In this document: in pieces, positions 33,085 through 41,444 of the stretch | Numbering within the stretch: position 1 is the stretch's first letter | Layout of the letters: every line of letters starts with the position of its first letter | Source of the DNA: DAOSWM01 sp035380045 | Lineage (GTDB): Bacteria > Bacteroidota > Bacteroidia > Bacteroidales > Tenuifilaceae | DNA length: 64,000 nucleotides | Assembly (NCBI GenBank): GCA_035380045.1 | Contig: DAOSWM010000011.1 | Coordinates: 1-64,000, forward strand | Direction of reading: 5' to 3' | Program-made: the position numbers and the translations under genes | Notes under the pieces: model-generated | Told to the model about the DNA's origin: nothing | Databases searched by the model: none | Seen by the model: the letters and a program-made list of their open reading frames with translations, nothing else

Positions 33085-33540
33085 CTAGTTTTCTCTCAGA
33101 ACGTGTTCGTCGTACTCAAGTTCGAAGCGTAGCTTATGCCTCGATTCTTCCTGAGCAAGGTTCAGGAAGAGTTCCTTGAGCGACTGGTTGGGAGCGCTCT
33201 CCGATAGCTTCATGTACAGCTTAAAGGCGGCTTTTTCACGCTTCATGGCCAGAACCAACGCTTGTTCGTAGCTCATGTCTGTTCCCTGCTGCGATTGCAC
33301 AACGTAGTCGGCAATTTTTAAATCGGCAACCTTCTCACCCGAGAGGGTGAAAATGCCACTCTCCTTTATGTCCGTTAGGCGTTTCTTGTGCCCAATCTCC
33401 TCGCGCGCAAACTGCTCGAAAGTACTTCGCATATCTTCGGTTTGGGCAACTTTGGCTAGCCGGGTGTAGAAATCAACAGCATTCTGCTCGTTCTCAATGG
33501 CAAAATCTAAAATATCGTTGGTGTTTTTGAATTCTTTCAT
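33085..33540 (-). CDS. ferritin-like/rubrerythrin-type diiron protein
   Basis: This 151-aa four-helix protein has two ExxH diiron motifs, EEIGHKK near residue 48 and QEESRHKLRF near 133, with partner Glu residues in ENEQNAVDFY near 16-18 and MKREKAAFKLY near 100. There is no C-terminal rubredoxin domain, so it resembles the N-terminal part of rubrerythrin. It could scavenge peroxide or handle iron. It is 15 bp downstream of the large subunit of the NuoEF-like complex, so it is probably co-transcribed with it. Confidence 0.82.
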   Translation of the reverse strand: MKEFKNTNDILDFAIENEQNAVDFYTRLAKVAQTEDMRSTFEQFAREEIGHKKRLTDIKESGIFTLSGEKVADLKIADYVVQSQQGTDMSYEQALVLAMKREKAAFKLYMKLSESAPNQSLKELFLNLAQEESRHKLRFELEYDEHVLREN

Positions 33541-33555
33541 TGCAGTATCCTTTTT

Positions 33556-36500
33556 TTATTCTTCAAAATCTTTGTCGAATTGTTCCATGAGGAAGTCGCA
33601 TCCATGATTAAAGGGAGAAACATCACCTGGTTTGTTTACTGTCACAAATTCGTGCTTACTTTTGCTCATGTTGTTGGGCAGGAGTGAAATGGCCTCGCTT
33701 CTAACGTCGTCAACATCGCATAATCCGTTTAATCCGAACGCTTTTAGGAGGTCGATTAGCTGTTCAACGCCCGATTTCTCAACTTTTGGCTTCAGTCCTG
33801 CATCGAAATCTTGGATAAACCGTTGTGTGTTTGTAAACGATCCGCCGGTTTCGAACCAGAACGAGGAGGGAAGTATTAGGTTGGCCATTTTGGCTGTTTC
33901 GGTCATAAAGGCATCCTGAACCACCACGAATTCGGCACGGTTAATTGCTTCTAAAACCTTCTTGTTCCCATCTGAACAGCCAACTGGATCCTCCCCGAAA
34001 ATGAGGATATTTTGGAATTCGGAGTTGTAGAATTTTTCAGTAAAGCATTCTTTTTCGGGGCTTGGAATGCTGCTAACACCCCATTTCTCTTGAAGGTTAG
34101 CAGTGAAGTTCTTATCGGAAATGCTTTGAACTCCAATTCCGGTATTGGGCCTAACTCCCATATCGAAAAGCCCGTGAGAGTTATTCTTGCTCTTGAGAGC
34201 AACTATTCCTGTGGCGGTTTTGCCAAGTTTGCCAGTAATTAGAGCCAAGTTGCGGATTTCCATAGCTGTTTGCTGATCAATCTCTTTCTCGGAGAAGATA
34301 AGGATTGCATTCATCTCCTCGTTGAACTTAATGGCAAATTCTTCAACACACTTTCCGTTGCAGTCGCATGCTTGCTTGCAAAGCTCGAAGTAGTTCTTGG
34401 CTAAAAGATTCTTCTTGTACTCCTCAAAGTTTTCGCAGTTATCGTTTATAAACAAGCTGTTCTGCAAATTATTTGAAAGAAGGTAATGGTTTACTGCCTG
34501 AACGAAGTAGAAGTACGAATTTATTTTGTTAAATCCGCTTGCCTTTCGTTTTAAACGCGGAATATTTCGTGTTGAAATCGCTTCGTACGGAACTTTCGCT
34601 GAGTTAATCATGTAACCAACCACAGGGTTATAGCGGTCAATTTCAGAGCCAAAAAGGAATACCCGGTTTGAATTTTTTAGTTGCTCAAAGGGAACGTTTT
34701 GGGCTGAAATGTTCGCCATATTCGACCCTCCGTGTAGGTAGTGGAAGCTGTTTACGTTGTTTGTACCAACTCCGGCCCGGGCAAGTTTTTGGATTAAGTA
34801 CATCTCTTCGTTCGTTAGCCTTGCTCCGGCGAAGAATGCATTTTTGTTGGGCTCGGTTGATTTTATTTTCCCTTCAATTAGCTTATACGCATTTTCGAAC
34901 GAAATTTCGCGGAAAGTACCGTTCTCTCTTACCAGAGGCTTGGTAATTCTGTTGGGACTGTTGAAAATTCTGTAGCCAAATTTGCCGTACATGCAGAGGT
35001 TCCCGTCGGAATTTACCATGCCCTCCGCACCGGTTACTTTTACAATATAACCCCCACGGTGGTGGAATGTTAGCTTACACCCAACCGAGCAGTAGGTACA
35101 TACTGTTTCAAAGGTTTCGGTTTCAACCGGACCCGGTTTAAATGGTACATTCTCGGTAAGTGCACCGGTTGGGCATGCCGAGAGGCAAAGCCCGCAACTT
35201 TCGCAGGTTGTTTCGTTCAAATCGTTCCCCATTGCTGGTGCAACGAATGTTTCAAAGCCTCTTTTTACCAGGGTTAAAGCGTTGGCTCCAACTACTTCCT
35301 TACATATACGAACGCACCTTGAACAGAGAATACACTTGTTGTTATCAATTTCAATGAATGGATGGTTGAAGTTTACCTTGTACTCCTTATGCTCTCCGGC
35401 AAACCGTTTCTGGTCGGCATCGTACGTGTCGGCGTGTTTTTTTAAATCGCAGTCGAAGTACGCAACGCAACCGCACTCAAGGCAGCGACTTGTTTCGTGT
35501 AGAGCCTGCTCTTGGGTGTAGCCAAGTTCAACTTCAGAGAAGTTATTTCGTTTCTCGGGTTCCATAACTGGCATCTCCTCACGGAGCTGCTTCTGGTAAC
35601 GGCCAACGTAATCGTCTGTAACCTGCTCTTTGAAGTTGTCCTTTTTGCTAAGGAACTCTTTCTTTGGAGGAGTAACAGGCTCGCCCATCAGGAATAGGTG
35701 GCAGCTGTGCGAAGCCAGCTTTGCCTGGGCTACTGCTTCAATAATTGTTGCCGGACCACTAACGCCATCGCCTGCAGCAAATACTGATGGAATATCGGTT
35801 TGCAATGTTTTTTGGTTGGCGTTTATGTCGCCCCACTTATTCGGTTTCAGCATGCCTCCTTTTGCATGGGCGTTAATGTCGTCGAGGAAGTTGATGTCGG
35901 TTTTTTGGCCAATGGCGGCCAGAATGTAGTCGAACTCAATATCGTGCTCCGAACCTTCTTTTGGTACGGGCCTGCGACGCCCCGAAGCATCGGGCTCACC
36001 CAGCTCCATCTCAACAACGGTCATCGATTTAACTTTCCCCGTGGCATCCTTGTTAACCTTTACAGGTGCTGTAAGAAAAAGGTATTCAACGCCTTCCAAC
36101 TTCGATTCGTGAATTTCAATGGGGTTGGCAGGCATCTCTTTTTCGGTTCTACGGTAAACAACCTTCACATCGGTGCTGCCGCAACGTATTGAAGTTCTGC
36201 AGCAGTCCATGGCTGTATTTCCACCTCCAACTACGGCAATTCTTTTACCCTTGAAATCGTAGCGCTGACCAGTCATCTCCATATTTCTCAAGAAATCGAT
36301 TCCAGAGAAAACATTCTCGGCATCTTCTCCTGCTGCACCTAGCAGTGAACCACGTTGTGAGCCGATGGTAAGGATAGTGGCATCGTAGTTTTCGGCAATT
36401 TCTTTGTAGCTGAGGTTATCGCCCAGCTTTTTGTTGTAGTATATATTTACGCCTAGCTCGGTAACCGAGTCAACTTCGCGTTGCAGCAAATCGTTTGGCA

Positions 36501-37230
36501 GCCTGTATTCGGGAATTCCGTATCGCAGCCATCCGCCAGCCTGAGGCTGCGCCTCAAAAATATCGCATTGATGTCCCTTCTGCTGAAGGAAATAGGCAGC
36601 AGATAATCCACCGGGGCCTGCACCAATTATTGCTATTTTTTTGCCTGTTGAGGGGGCAATCTCAGGAACGTAGCGGTTTGGTGAGTCCAAATCCATATCG
36701 GCAGCGAAACGTTTCATGTAGTCGATACCAACTCCAGTTCCTTCGTCCAGAAGATTTCTGCGGCAAGCAACCTCGCACGGGCGAACGCAAACACGACCGC
36801 AGATTGCAGGCAACGGATTGGTTTGCTTAATAACCTTTATCGCTTCGCTGTACAATCCTTTCTCAATTAACGAAATGTAACCCTGCACGTCAACACCCGC
36901 TGGGCAACGCTCCCTGCAGGGAGCAACGCAATCGGCGTAGTGGTTGCTCATAATCAGGTCGAGGGCCGTTTTGCGTGCTTTGAAAACACGCTCGTTTTCG
37001 GTATTAATTACCATTCCTTCGGCAACTCGAGTTGAACATGATGGTTGAAGGTTCCGCTGCCCCTCAATTTCAACCACGCAAACAAAGCACGATGAGAAGG
37101 GTTCTAGGCGCGGGTCGTGGCAAAGGGTTGGGATTTCGATTCCGTGTTTTTTGGCAACCTCGAGGATATACTCACCCTTGTTGGCCGTAGTTGGTTTCCC
37201 GTTAAGAATTATATTGATTTTTTCAGTCAT
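33556..37230 (-). CDS. GltD-like flavoprotein fused to a formate-dehydrogenase-like subunit lacking the Mo ligand
   Basis: The 1224-aa fusion contains a [2Fe-2S] domain (Cys37, 48, 51, 65), a GltD-like Fe-S region (CVAPCRERCP near 101; CGRVCVRPCEVAC) and a flavin/pyridine-nucleotide module (AIIGAGPGGLSAAY near 208; AVVGGGNTAMDCC near 340). Two [4Fe-4S] ferredoxin motifs and a molybdopterin-oxidoreductase-like domain from about 710 follow. The latter keeps CTYCSVGC, but at the Mo-ligand site (about residue 832) FHYLHGGSN replaces the Cys/Sec-His of formate dehydrogenases. It therefore probably does not oxidise formate. It may be the NADPH-linked large subunit of a NuoEF-type complex. The start is the ATG at 37230; the TTG at 37257 is an alternative. 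Confidence 0.85.
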   Translation of the reverse strand: MTEKINIILNGKPTTANKGEYILEVAKKHGIEIPTLCHDPRLEPFSSCFVCVVEIEGQRNLQPSCSTRVAEGMVINTENERVFKARKTALDLIMSNHYADCVAPCRERCPAGVDVQGYISLIEKGLYSEAIKVIKQTNPLPAICGRVCVRPCEVACRRNLLDEGTGVGIDYMKRFAADMDLDSPNRYVPEIAPSTGKKIAIIGAGPGGLSAAYFLQQKGHQCDIFEAQPQAGGWLRYGIPEYRLPNDLLQREVDSVTELGVNIYYNKKLGDNLSYKEIAENYDATILTIGSQRGSLLGAAGEDAENVFSGIDFLRNMEMTGQRYDFKGKRIAVVGGGNTAMDCCRTSIRCGSTDVKVVYRRTEKEMPANPIEIHESKLEGVEYLFLTAPVKVNKDATGKVKSMTVVEMELGEPDASGRRRPVPKEGSEHDIEFDYILAAIGQKTDINFLDDINAHAKGGMLKPNKWGDINANQKTLQTDIPSVFAAGDGVSGPATIIEAVAQAKLASHSCHLFLMGEPVTPPKKEFLSKKDNFKEQVTDDYVGRYQKQLREEMPVMEPEKRNNFSEVELGYTQEQALHETSRCLECGCVAYFDCDLKKHADTYDADQKRFAGEHKEYKVNFNHPFIEIDNNKCILCSRCVRICKEVVGANALTLVKRGFETFVAPAMGNDLNETTCESCGLCLSACPTGALTENVPFKPGPVETETFETVCTYCSVGCKLTFHHRGGYIVKVTGAEGMVNSDGNLCMYGKFGYRIFNSPNRITKPLVRENGTFREISFENAYKLIEGKIKSTEPNKNAFFAGARLTNEEMYLIQKLARAGVGTNNVNSFHYLHGGSNMANISAQNVPFEQLKNSNRVFLFGSEIDRYNPVVGYMINSAKVPYEAISTRNIPRLKRKASGFNKINSYFYFVQAVNHYLLSNNLQNSLFINDNCENFEEYKKNLLAKNYFELCKQACDCNGKCVEEFAIKFNEEMNAILIFSEKEIDQQTAMEIRNLALITGKLGKTATGIVALKSKNNSHGLFDMGVRPNTGIGVQSISDKNFTANLQEKWGVSSIPSPEKECFTEKFYNSEFQNILIFGEDPVGCSDGNKKVLEAINRAEFVVVQDAFMTETAKMANLILPSSFWFETGGSFTNTQRFIQDFDAGLKPKVEKSGVEQLIDLLKAFGLNGLCDVDDVRSEAISLLPNNMSKSKHEFVTVNKPGDVSPFNHGCDFLMEQFDKDFEE

Positions 37231-37277
37231 ATCTGCTTTTTTTAATGCGAAGCGCAAAACACAAATAATTTTAACTT

Positions 37278-39056
37278 TTACGAAACTTTTATTGCATCGA
37301 ATTTACACCTGCTGTAGCAGTCGCCGCATCGGATACAGGTTTCCTGGTTAATGAAGTGGGGCATTTTTTTCTCGCCCGTAATTGCCTGAACCGGGCACTT
37401 AATAGCACAAACTCTACAACCAGTACATTTATTTGGATCAACTTCGTAAGTGAGTAATTCTTTACAGCTTAAAGCAGGACATTTCTTGTCGTAGATATGC
37501 GCTTCGTACTCGTGACGGAAATATTTTAGGGTGGTAAGAACAGGGTTTGGTGCTGTTTGTCCAAGACCACACAGCGAGCTTTCCTTTACTTGGTGAGCAA
37601 GCTCTTCTAGCTTCTCAATATCGCCATCTTCGCCTTTCCCCTGGGTTATGCGAGTAAGAATTTCTAGCATTCGTTTTGTTCCAATTCGGCAGAAAGTACA
37701 TTTTCCGCACGACTCTTTTTGGGTAAAATCGAGGAAGAAACGAGCAACATCAACCATGCAGGTTGTTTCGTCCATTACTACCATACCGCCCGAGCCCATA
37801 ATGGCTCCTGTTGCGTTCACCTTGTCGTAGTCAACCTCCGTATCGATTAAATGCTTTGGGATACAGCCGCCTGATGGGCCGCCCAGCTGAACAGCTTTAA
37901 ATTCTTTATCGTCTTGAATTCCTCCGCCCAGTTTGAAGATAATGTTGCGAATGGTCATTCCCATGGGAACCTCAACCAGTCCGCCATGCTTTATTTTGCC
38001 TGTAAGGGCAAAAACTTTGGTTCCTTTGCTTTTTTCTGTTCCATACTTATTGAACGATTCGGCCCCGTTAAAAATAATGTATGGAATATTAGCGAAGGTT
38101 TCAACGTTGTTGATGTTTGATGGTTTGCGCCAGAGACCTGCTTCGGCGGGGAAGGGAGGACGTTTGCGTGGCATTCCGCGTTCGCCTTCTATGGAGGCAA
38201 TAAGCGCGGTTTCCTCGCCACAAACGAAAGCTCCGGCACCCTCTTTCACGTAAATATCAAGGTTGAATCCTTTAATTCCACATATATTTTCTCCAAGGAA
38301 ACCTGCCTCGTGGGCTTGGCCAATAGCAATGTTTAAACGTTTAATGGCCAGCGGATACTCTGCACGGCAGTATATTACTCCATGATTTGCGCCAATGGCG
38401 TAAGCGCCAATAATCATGCCTTCAAGAACGGAGTGTGGGTCGCCTTCAAGCAGCGAGCGATCCATGAAAGCACCCGGGTCGCCCTCGTCGGCATTGCATA
38501 TTATGTACTTTTCGTCGGCTTGGTTGTTGCGGGCAAAGCGCCACTTTAACCCTGTAGGGAAGCCTCCACCACCACGACCGCGAATGCCTGAATCGAGAAC
38601 GGTTTGAATTACCTGCTCGGGGGTAATTTTTTCTTGGGCAACCTTTTCGATGGCCTTGTAACCCTTCCTCGCCCTGTACTCGTCGAGATTCTCAGGGTCG
38701 ATATAGCCACAGTTTCGGAGCGCAATTTTTACCTGTCCTTCGAAGAAGTTTTTGTCGGGGGTTTCGAAAAGGTCTGTTTTTACTACGTAATCCTTTAATA
38801 GGTTGTGCCCAACAACGTGGTTTTGAATAATCTCAACGGCTTTCTCCTCGGTAACATCACCGTAGGTGAAGGAGCCGTTCTCGTCGATTACCTCAACCAA
38901 AGGTTCACGGAAGCACATGCCTACGCAGCTGGTTTTTTTTAGCTCAAAATCGAGCGAATCGGCTTTCTGAATCGCCAGAATTTTGTCGTAAATTTTGTTG
39001 GCTCCTGCTGCAATTCCGCAGCTACCGAGACCGACTATAACTTTGGTTTTTGACAT
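37278..39056 (-). CDS. NuoF/HydB-type NAD(H)-FMN subunit
   Basis: This 592-aa paralog of HydB keeps the N-terminal thioredoxin-like Fe-S region (SCGIAAGA near residue 12, SCVGMC near 44). The FMN loop GRGGGGFPTGLKW is near residue 160 and the NADH loop NADEGDPGAFMDR near 190. The NuoF cluster site ESCGKCTFCRIG is near 452, and two C-terminal [4Fe-4S] motifs, CTGCRVCAIKCP and CIRCGDCYSRC, follow. Subunits with this design are found in flavin-based electron-bifurcating complexes. It is 47 bp upstream of the fused large subunit and 75 bp downstream of a NuoE-like gene. Confidence 0.9.
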   Translation of the reverse strand: MSKTKVIVGLGSCGIAAGANKIYDKILAIQKADSLDFELKKTSCVGMCFREPLVEVIDENGSFTYGDVTEEKAVEIIQNHVVGHNLLKDYVVKTDLFETPDKNFFEGQVKIALRNCGYIDPENLDEYRARKGYKAIEKVAQEKITPEQVIQTVLDSGIRGRGGGGFPTGLKWRFARNNQADEKYIICNADEGDPGAFMDRSLLEGDPHSVLEGMIIGAYAIGANHGVIYCRAEYPLAIKRLNIAIGQAHEAGFLGENICGIKGFNLDIYVKEGAGAFVCGEETALIASIEGERGMPRKRPPFPAEAGLWRKPSNINNVETFANIPYIIFNGAESFNKYGTEKSKGTKVFALTGKIKHGGLVEVPMGMTIRNIIFKLGGGIQDDKEFKAVQLGGPSGGCIPKHLIDTEVDYDKVNATGAIMGSGGMVVMDETTCMVDVARFFLDFTQKESCGKCTFCRIGTKRMLEILTRITQGKGEDGDIEKLEELAHQVKESSLCGLGQTAPNPVLTTLKYFRHEYEAHIYDKKCPALSCKELLTYEVDPNKCTGCRVCAIKCPVQAITGEKKMPHFINQETCIRCGDCYSRCKFDAIKVS

Positions 39057-39131
39057 TGATTTGTGCTTTTAGATTGGAATGCTTTTGCCTTTTTTAGGGC
39101 AGCGATTACTTTTTACTTGAGAATACAGTAA

Positions 39132-39656
39132 TCAGCGTTCTGTCTCTTTTATTTTGATGTCTTTAATTACATTCACAGCTTTGGCCCCGGTGAGTTTGCC
39201 GTATGTTTCTTCGCCAATCATCATTACAGGCGCTAGCGAGCAGCAACCTAAGCATGCTACTGACTCGAGCGTAAAAAGCCTGTCGGGGGTGGTTTCGCCG
39301 TCGTTTACGTTTAGCGCTTCTTTAAGCGCATCGGTAATTGCATCGGCATTTTGAACGTGACATGCGGTTCCATGGCACACTTTTATTATGTGTTTCCCTG
39401 CAGGCTTAAGCCTGAATTGGGCGTAGAATGTGGCAACACCATACATATCGCTTAAACTTAAACCAGTGCCCTCCGATATTCTTTTGAAAACCTCTTCGGG
39501 AATGTACCCGTAAATATTTTGGGCTCCCTGAAGCAGGGGAATTAGGTTGCCCTTCTTTCCCTTGTACTTTTCGATGAGAGGTGTAATTAGGTTTAAATCA
39601 ATGCCATTGGCATCCTCTTTTTTTTCTGTTTGGGTTTGGATTCGCTGGATACGCAT
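39132..39656 (-). CDS. NuoE-type [2Fe-2S] subunit
   Basis: The 174-aa NuoE-like protein has the usual helical segment (LIPLLQGAQNIYGYIPEEV near residue 37) and a [2Fe-2S] site from CHGTAC near 94 and CLGCC near 136. In this copy the second motif has Cys-Leu-Gly-Cys-Cys rather than CxGxC with a single pair. It is the first gene of the NuoE-NuoF-fusion operon. The region upstream is AT-rich with no clear promoter match that I could defend. Confidence 0.9.
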   Translation of the reverse strand: MRIQRIQTQTEKKEDANGIDLNLITPLIEKYKGKKGNLIPLLQGAQNIYGYIPEEVFKRISEGTGLSLSDMYGVATFYAQFRLKPAGKHIIKVCHGTACHVQNADAITDALKEALNVNDGETTPDRLFTLESVACLGCCSLAPVMMIGEETYGKLTGAKAVNVIKDIKIKETER

Positions 39657-39762
39657 GGTTTAGAGTTTTTCTTAGAAATATATTTTCAAAAATATTCATT
39701 TGAAATTTAAAACAAGCATCCGAATGTTAATTGTGGAAAAAAAGTAATAAAAAGCATTTTTT

Positions 39763-39806
39763 AAAATCCCCACCAGTCTCAAAAAGAGACTAGGCGGGGA
39801 TTTTTG
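39763..39806 (-). terminator. rho-independent terminator downstream of gdhA
   Basis: Read on the minus strand, TCCCCGCC-AGTCTC pairs with GAGACT-GGTGGGGA around a five-T loop, and a TTTT-rich tract follows (39763 downwards). It lies 18 bp after the gdhA stop and before the NuoE-like gene start at 39656. Confidence 0.85.
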
Positions 39807-39823
39807 GATGTAAAAAAGTATTC

Positions 39824-41179
39824 TTAAACAGCGCCTTGTGCAATCATTGAGTCGGCAACTTTAACAAATCCGCCAATATTTGCACCATCAACGTAGTTGA
39901 TAAACCCATCATCTTTGGTTCCGAACTTCTGGCAAGTTTTATGAATATTCACCATAATGCTCTTTAGGCGTGCGTCAACTTCTTCCCTTGTCCACGAAAG
40001 TCGCATGGAGTTTTGAGTCATTTCTAGTCCTGAGGTTGCAACACCGCCAGCATTGGCAGCTTTCCCCGGTCCGAATAGTATTTTTGCTGCGAGGTAAACT
40101 TCAACAGCATCGGGTGTTGATGGCATGTTAGCTCCTTCGGATACGCACATGCAACCATTTTTAACCAGAGTTTTTGCTTCTTCTCCGTTAATCTCGTTCT
40201 GGGTTGCGCTTGGTAAGGCCACATCGCACTTAATTCCCCATGGGCGTTCGCCGGGGAAGAAATCGCATCCGTACTTCTCGGCGTACTCCTTAATTCTACC
40301 ACGTTTCTCATTCTTAAGCCACATAACGTACTTAAGCTTTTCGGCATCAATGCCGTTTGGATCGTAAATGAACCCTTCCGAGTCGGAGAGTGTTACAACC
40401 TTGCCGCCTAGCTCGTTAACTTTCTCAACAGTAAATTGAGCCACGTTGCCCGATCCTGAAACGGTTACAATTTTCCCTTTAAAGCTTTCACCGCGGGTTT
40501 TTAGCATCTCCTCAGCAAAGTAAACGTTTCCGTATCCTGTGGCTTCGGGGCGAATTAGGGAGCCTCCCCACTGAATTCCCTTGCCAGTAAGAACACCGGT
40601 AAACTCGTTACGAATTCGTTTGTATTGCCCGAACATGTAACCTATTTCGCGACCACCAACGCCAATGTCACCAGCAGGTACGTCGGTGTTTGGACCAATA
40701 TGCCGCGAGAGTTCAGTCATGAAACTTTGGCAGAAGCGCATAACTTCCTTGTCGCTCTTTCCTTTAGGGTCAAAATCGGAACCGCCTTTTCCACCTCCCA
40801 TAGGCAGGGTGGTTAGGCTGTTTTTGAATACCTGTTCGAAAGCCAGGAATTTCAGGATTCCAAGGTTAACGGTTGGGTGAAAGCGTAAGCCACCTTTGTA
40901 TGGCCCAATGGCGCTATTCATTTCAATTCTGAAACCCCTGTTCACCTGTACAGTTCCTTTATCGTCAATCCATGGAACGCGGAAAATAATTACACGCTCG
41001 GGTTCGCAAATGCGCTCAAGGATTCGCTCATCGTTATAAATTGGGTTTTCCTCAATAAAAGGGATGATGCTTTCAACAACCTCCCTTACTGCCTGATGGA
41101 ATTCGGGTTCGGCGGGGTTCTTGGCAATAATGTAGGCCATGAACTTGTTCAATTTTTCTTCAAGTGCTGAGTTTTTCAT
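39824..41179 (-). CDS. gdhA: NADP-type glutamate dehydrogenase
   Basis: This 451-aa hexameric-type glutamate dehydrogenase links 2-oxoglutarate and ammonia to glutamate. The substrate-binding Lys is in PMGGGKGGSDFDPKG near residue 125, and the region FCQSFMTELSRHIGPNTDVPAGDIGVGGREIGYMFG-like sequence follows with the catalytic Asp. A Rossmann dinucleotide site VSGSGNVAQF is near 240. The length and motifs fit the NADP-preferring biosynthetic class found in Bacteroidota. It has its own terminator. NADPH supply and demand may connect it with the neighbouring GltD-fused complex. Confidence 0.92.
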   Translation of the reverse strand: MKNSALEEKLNKFMAYIIAKNPAEPEFHQAVREVVESIIPFIEENPIYNDERILERICEPERVIIFRVPWIDDKGTVQVNRGFRIEMNSAIGPYKGGLRFHPTVNLGILKFLAFEQVFKNSLTTLPMGGGKGGSDFDPKGKSDKEVMRFCQSFMTELSRHIGPNTDVPAGDIGVGGREIGYMFGQYKRIRNEFTGVLTGKGIQWGGSLIRPEATGYGNVYFAEEMLKTRGESFKGKIVTVSGSGNVAQFTVEKVNELGGKVVTLSDSEGFIYDPNGIDAEKLKYVMWLKNEKRGRIKEYAEKYGCDFFPGERPWGIKCDVALPSATQNEINGEEAKTLVKNGCMCVSEGANMPSTPDAVEVYLAAKILFGPGKAANAGGVATSGLEMTQNSMRLSWTREEVDARLKSIMVNIHKTCQKFGTKDDGFINYVDGANIGGFVKVADSMIAQGAV

Positions 41180-41444
41180 AATTTTTATGTGTTAAGAATT
41201 GGGTTGATTAAACGATAATTTCTGATTCAAATTTGAGTTCAAGATATTTATTAAATCCATTGAACGTACTGTTAGCCAGCTAAAATCAGGTATCTACTGA
41301 ATGAGCTTCTCCGTGTTTCACGTAAAAAGGTTACGGGAACCACCTAAAACTATAAAAGGGGCATTGAGGGTAAAAAAAAAGCGTGTAAATTGGGAAAATT
41401 CGGAAGGGTATGCTTCGTTAAAAACCACCTAAAAAGGATGTTGT
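41180..41444. other. divergent intergenic region with a 12-bp direct repeat
   Basis: This region divides gdhA (-) and the first dikinase-like gene (+). The word AACCACCTAAAA appears at 41338-41349 and at 41423-41434, the second copy just before the start codon at 41445. I see no ORF, terminator or RNA gene in it. Confidence 0.6.

Noticed and set aside
33556..37230. Annotation as an active formate dehydrogenase
   Set aside because: The residue that binds Mo/W (Cys or Sec before His) is not present in the aligned segment near residue 832.
37648..38607. Several 60-106-aa plus-strand frames opposite the NuoF-like gene
   Set aside because: They are antisense shadows of a gene with clear motifs on the minus strand.
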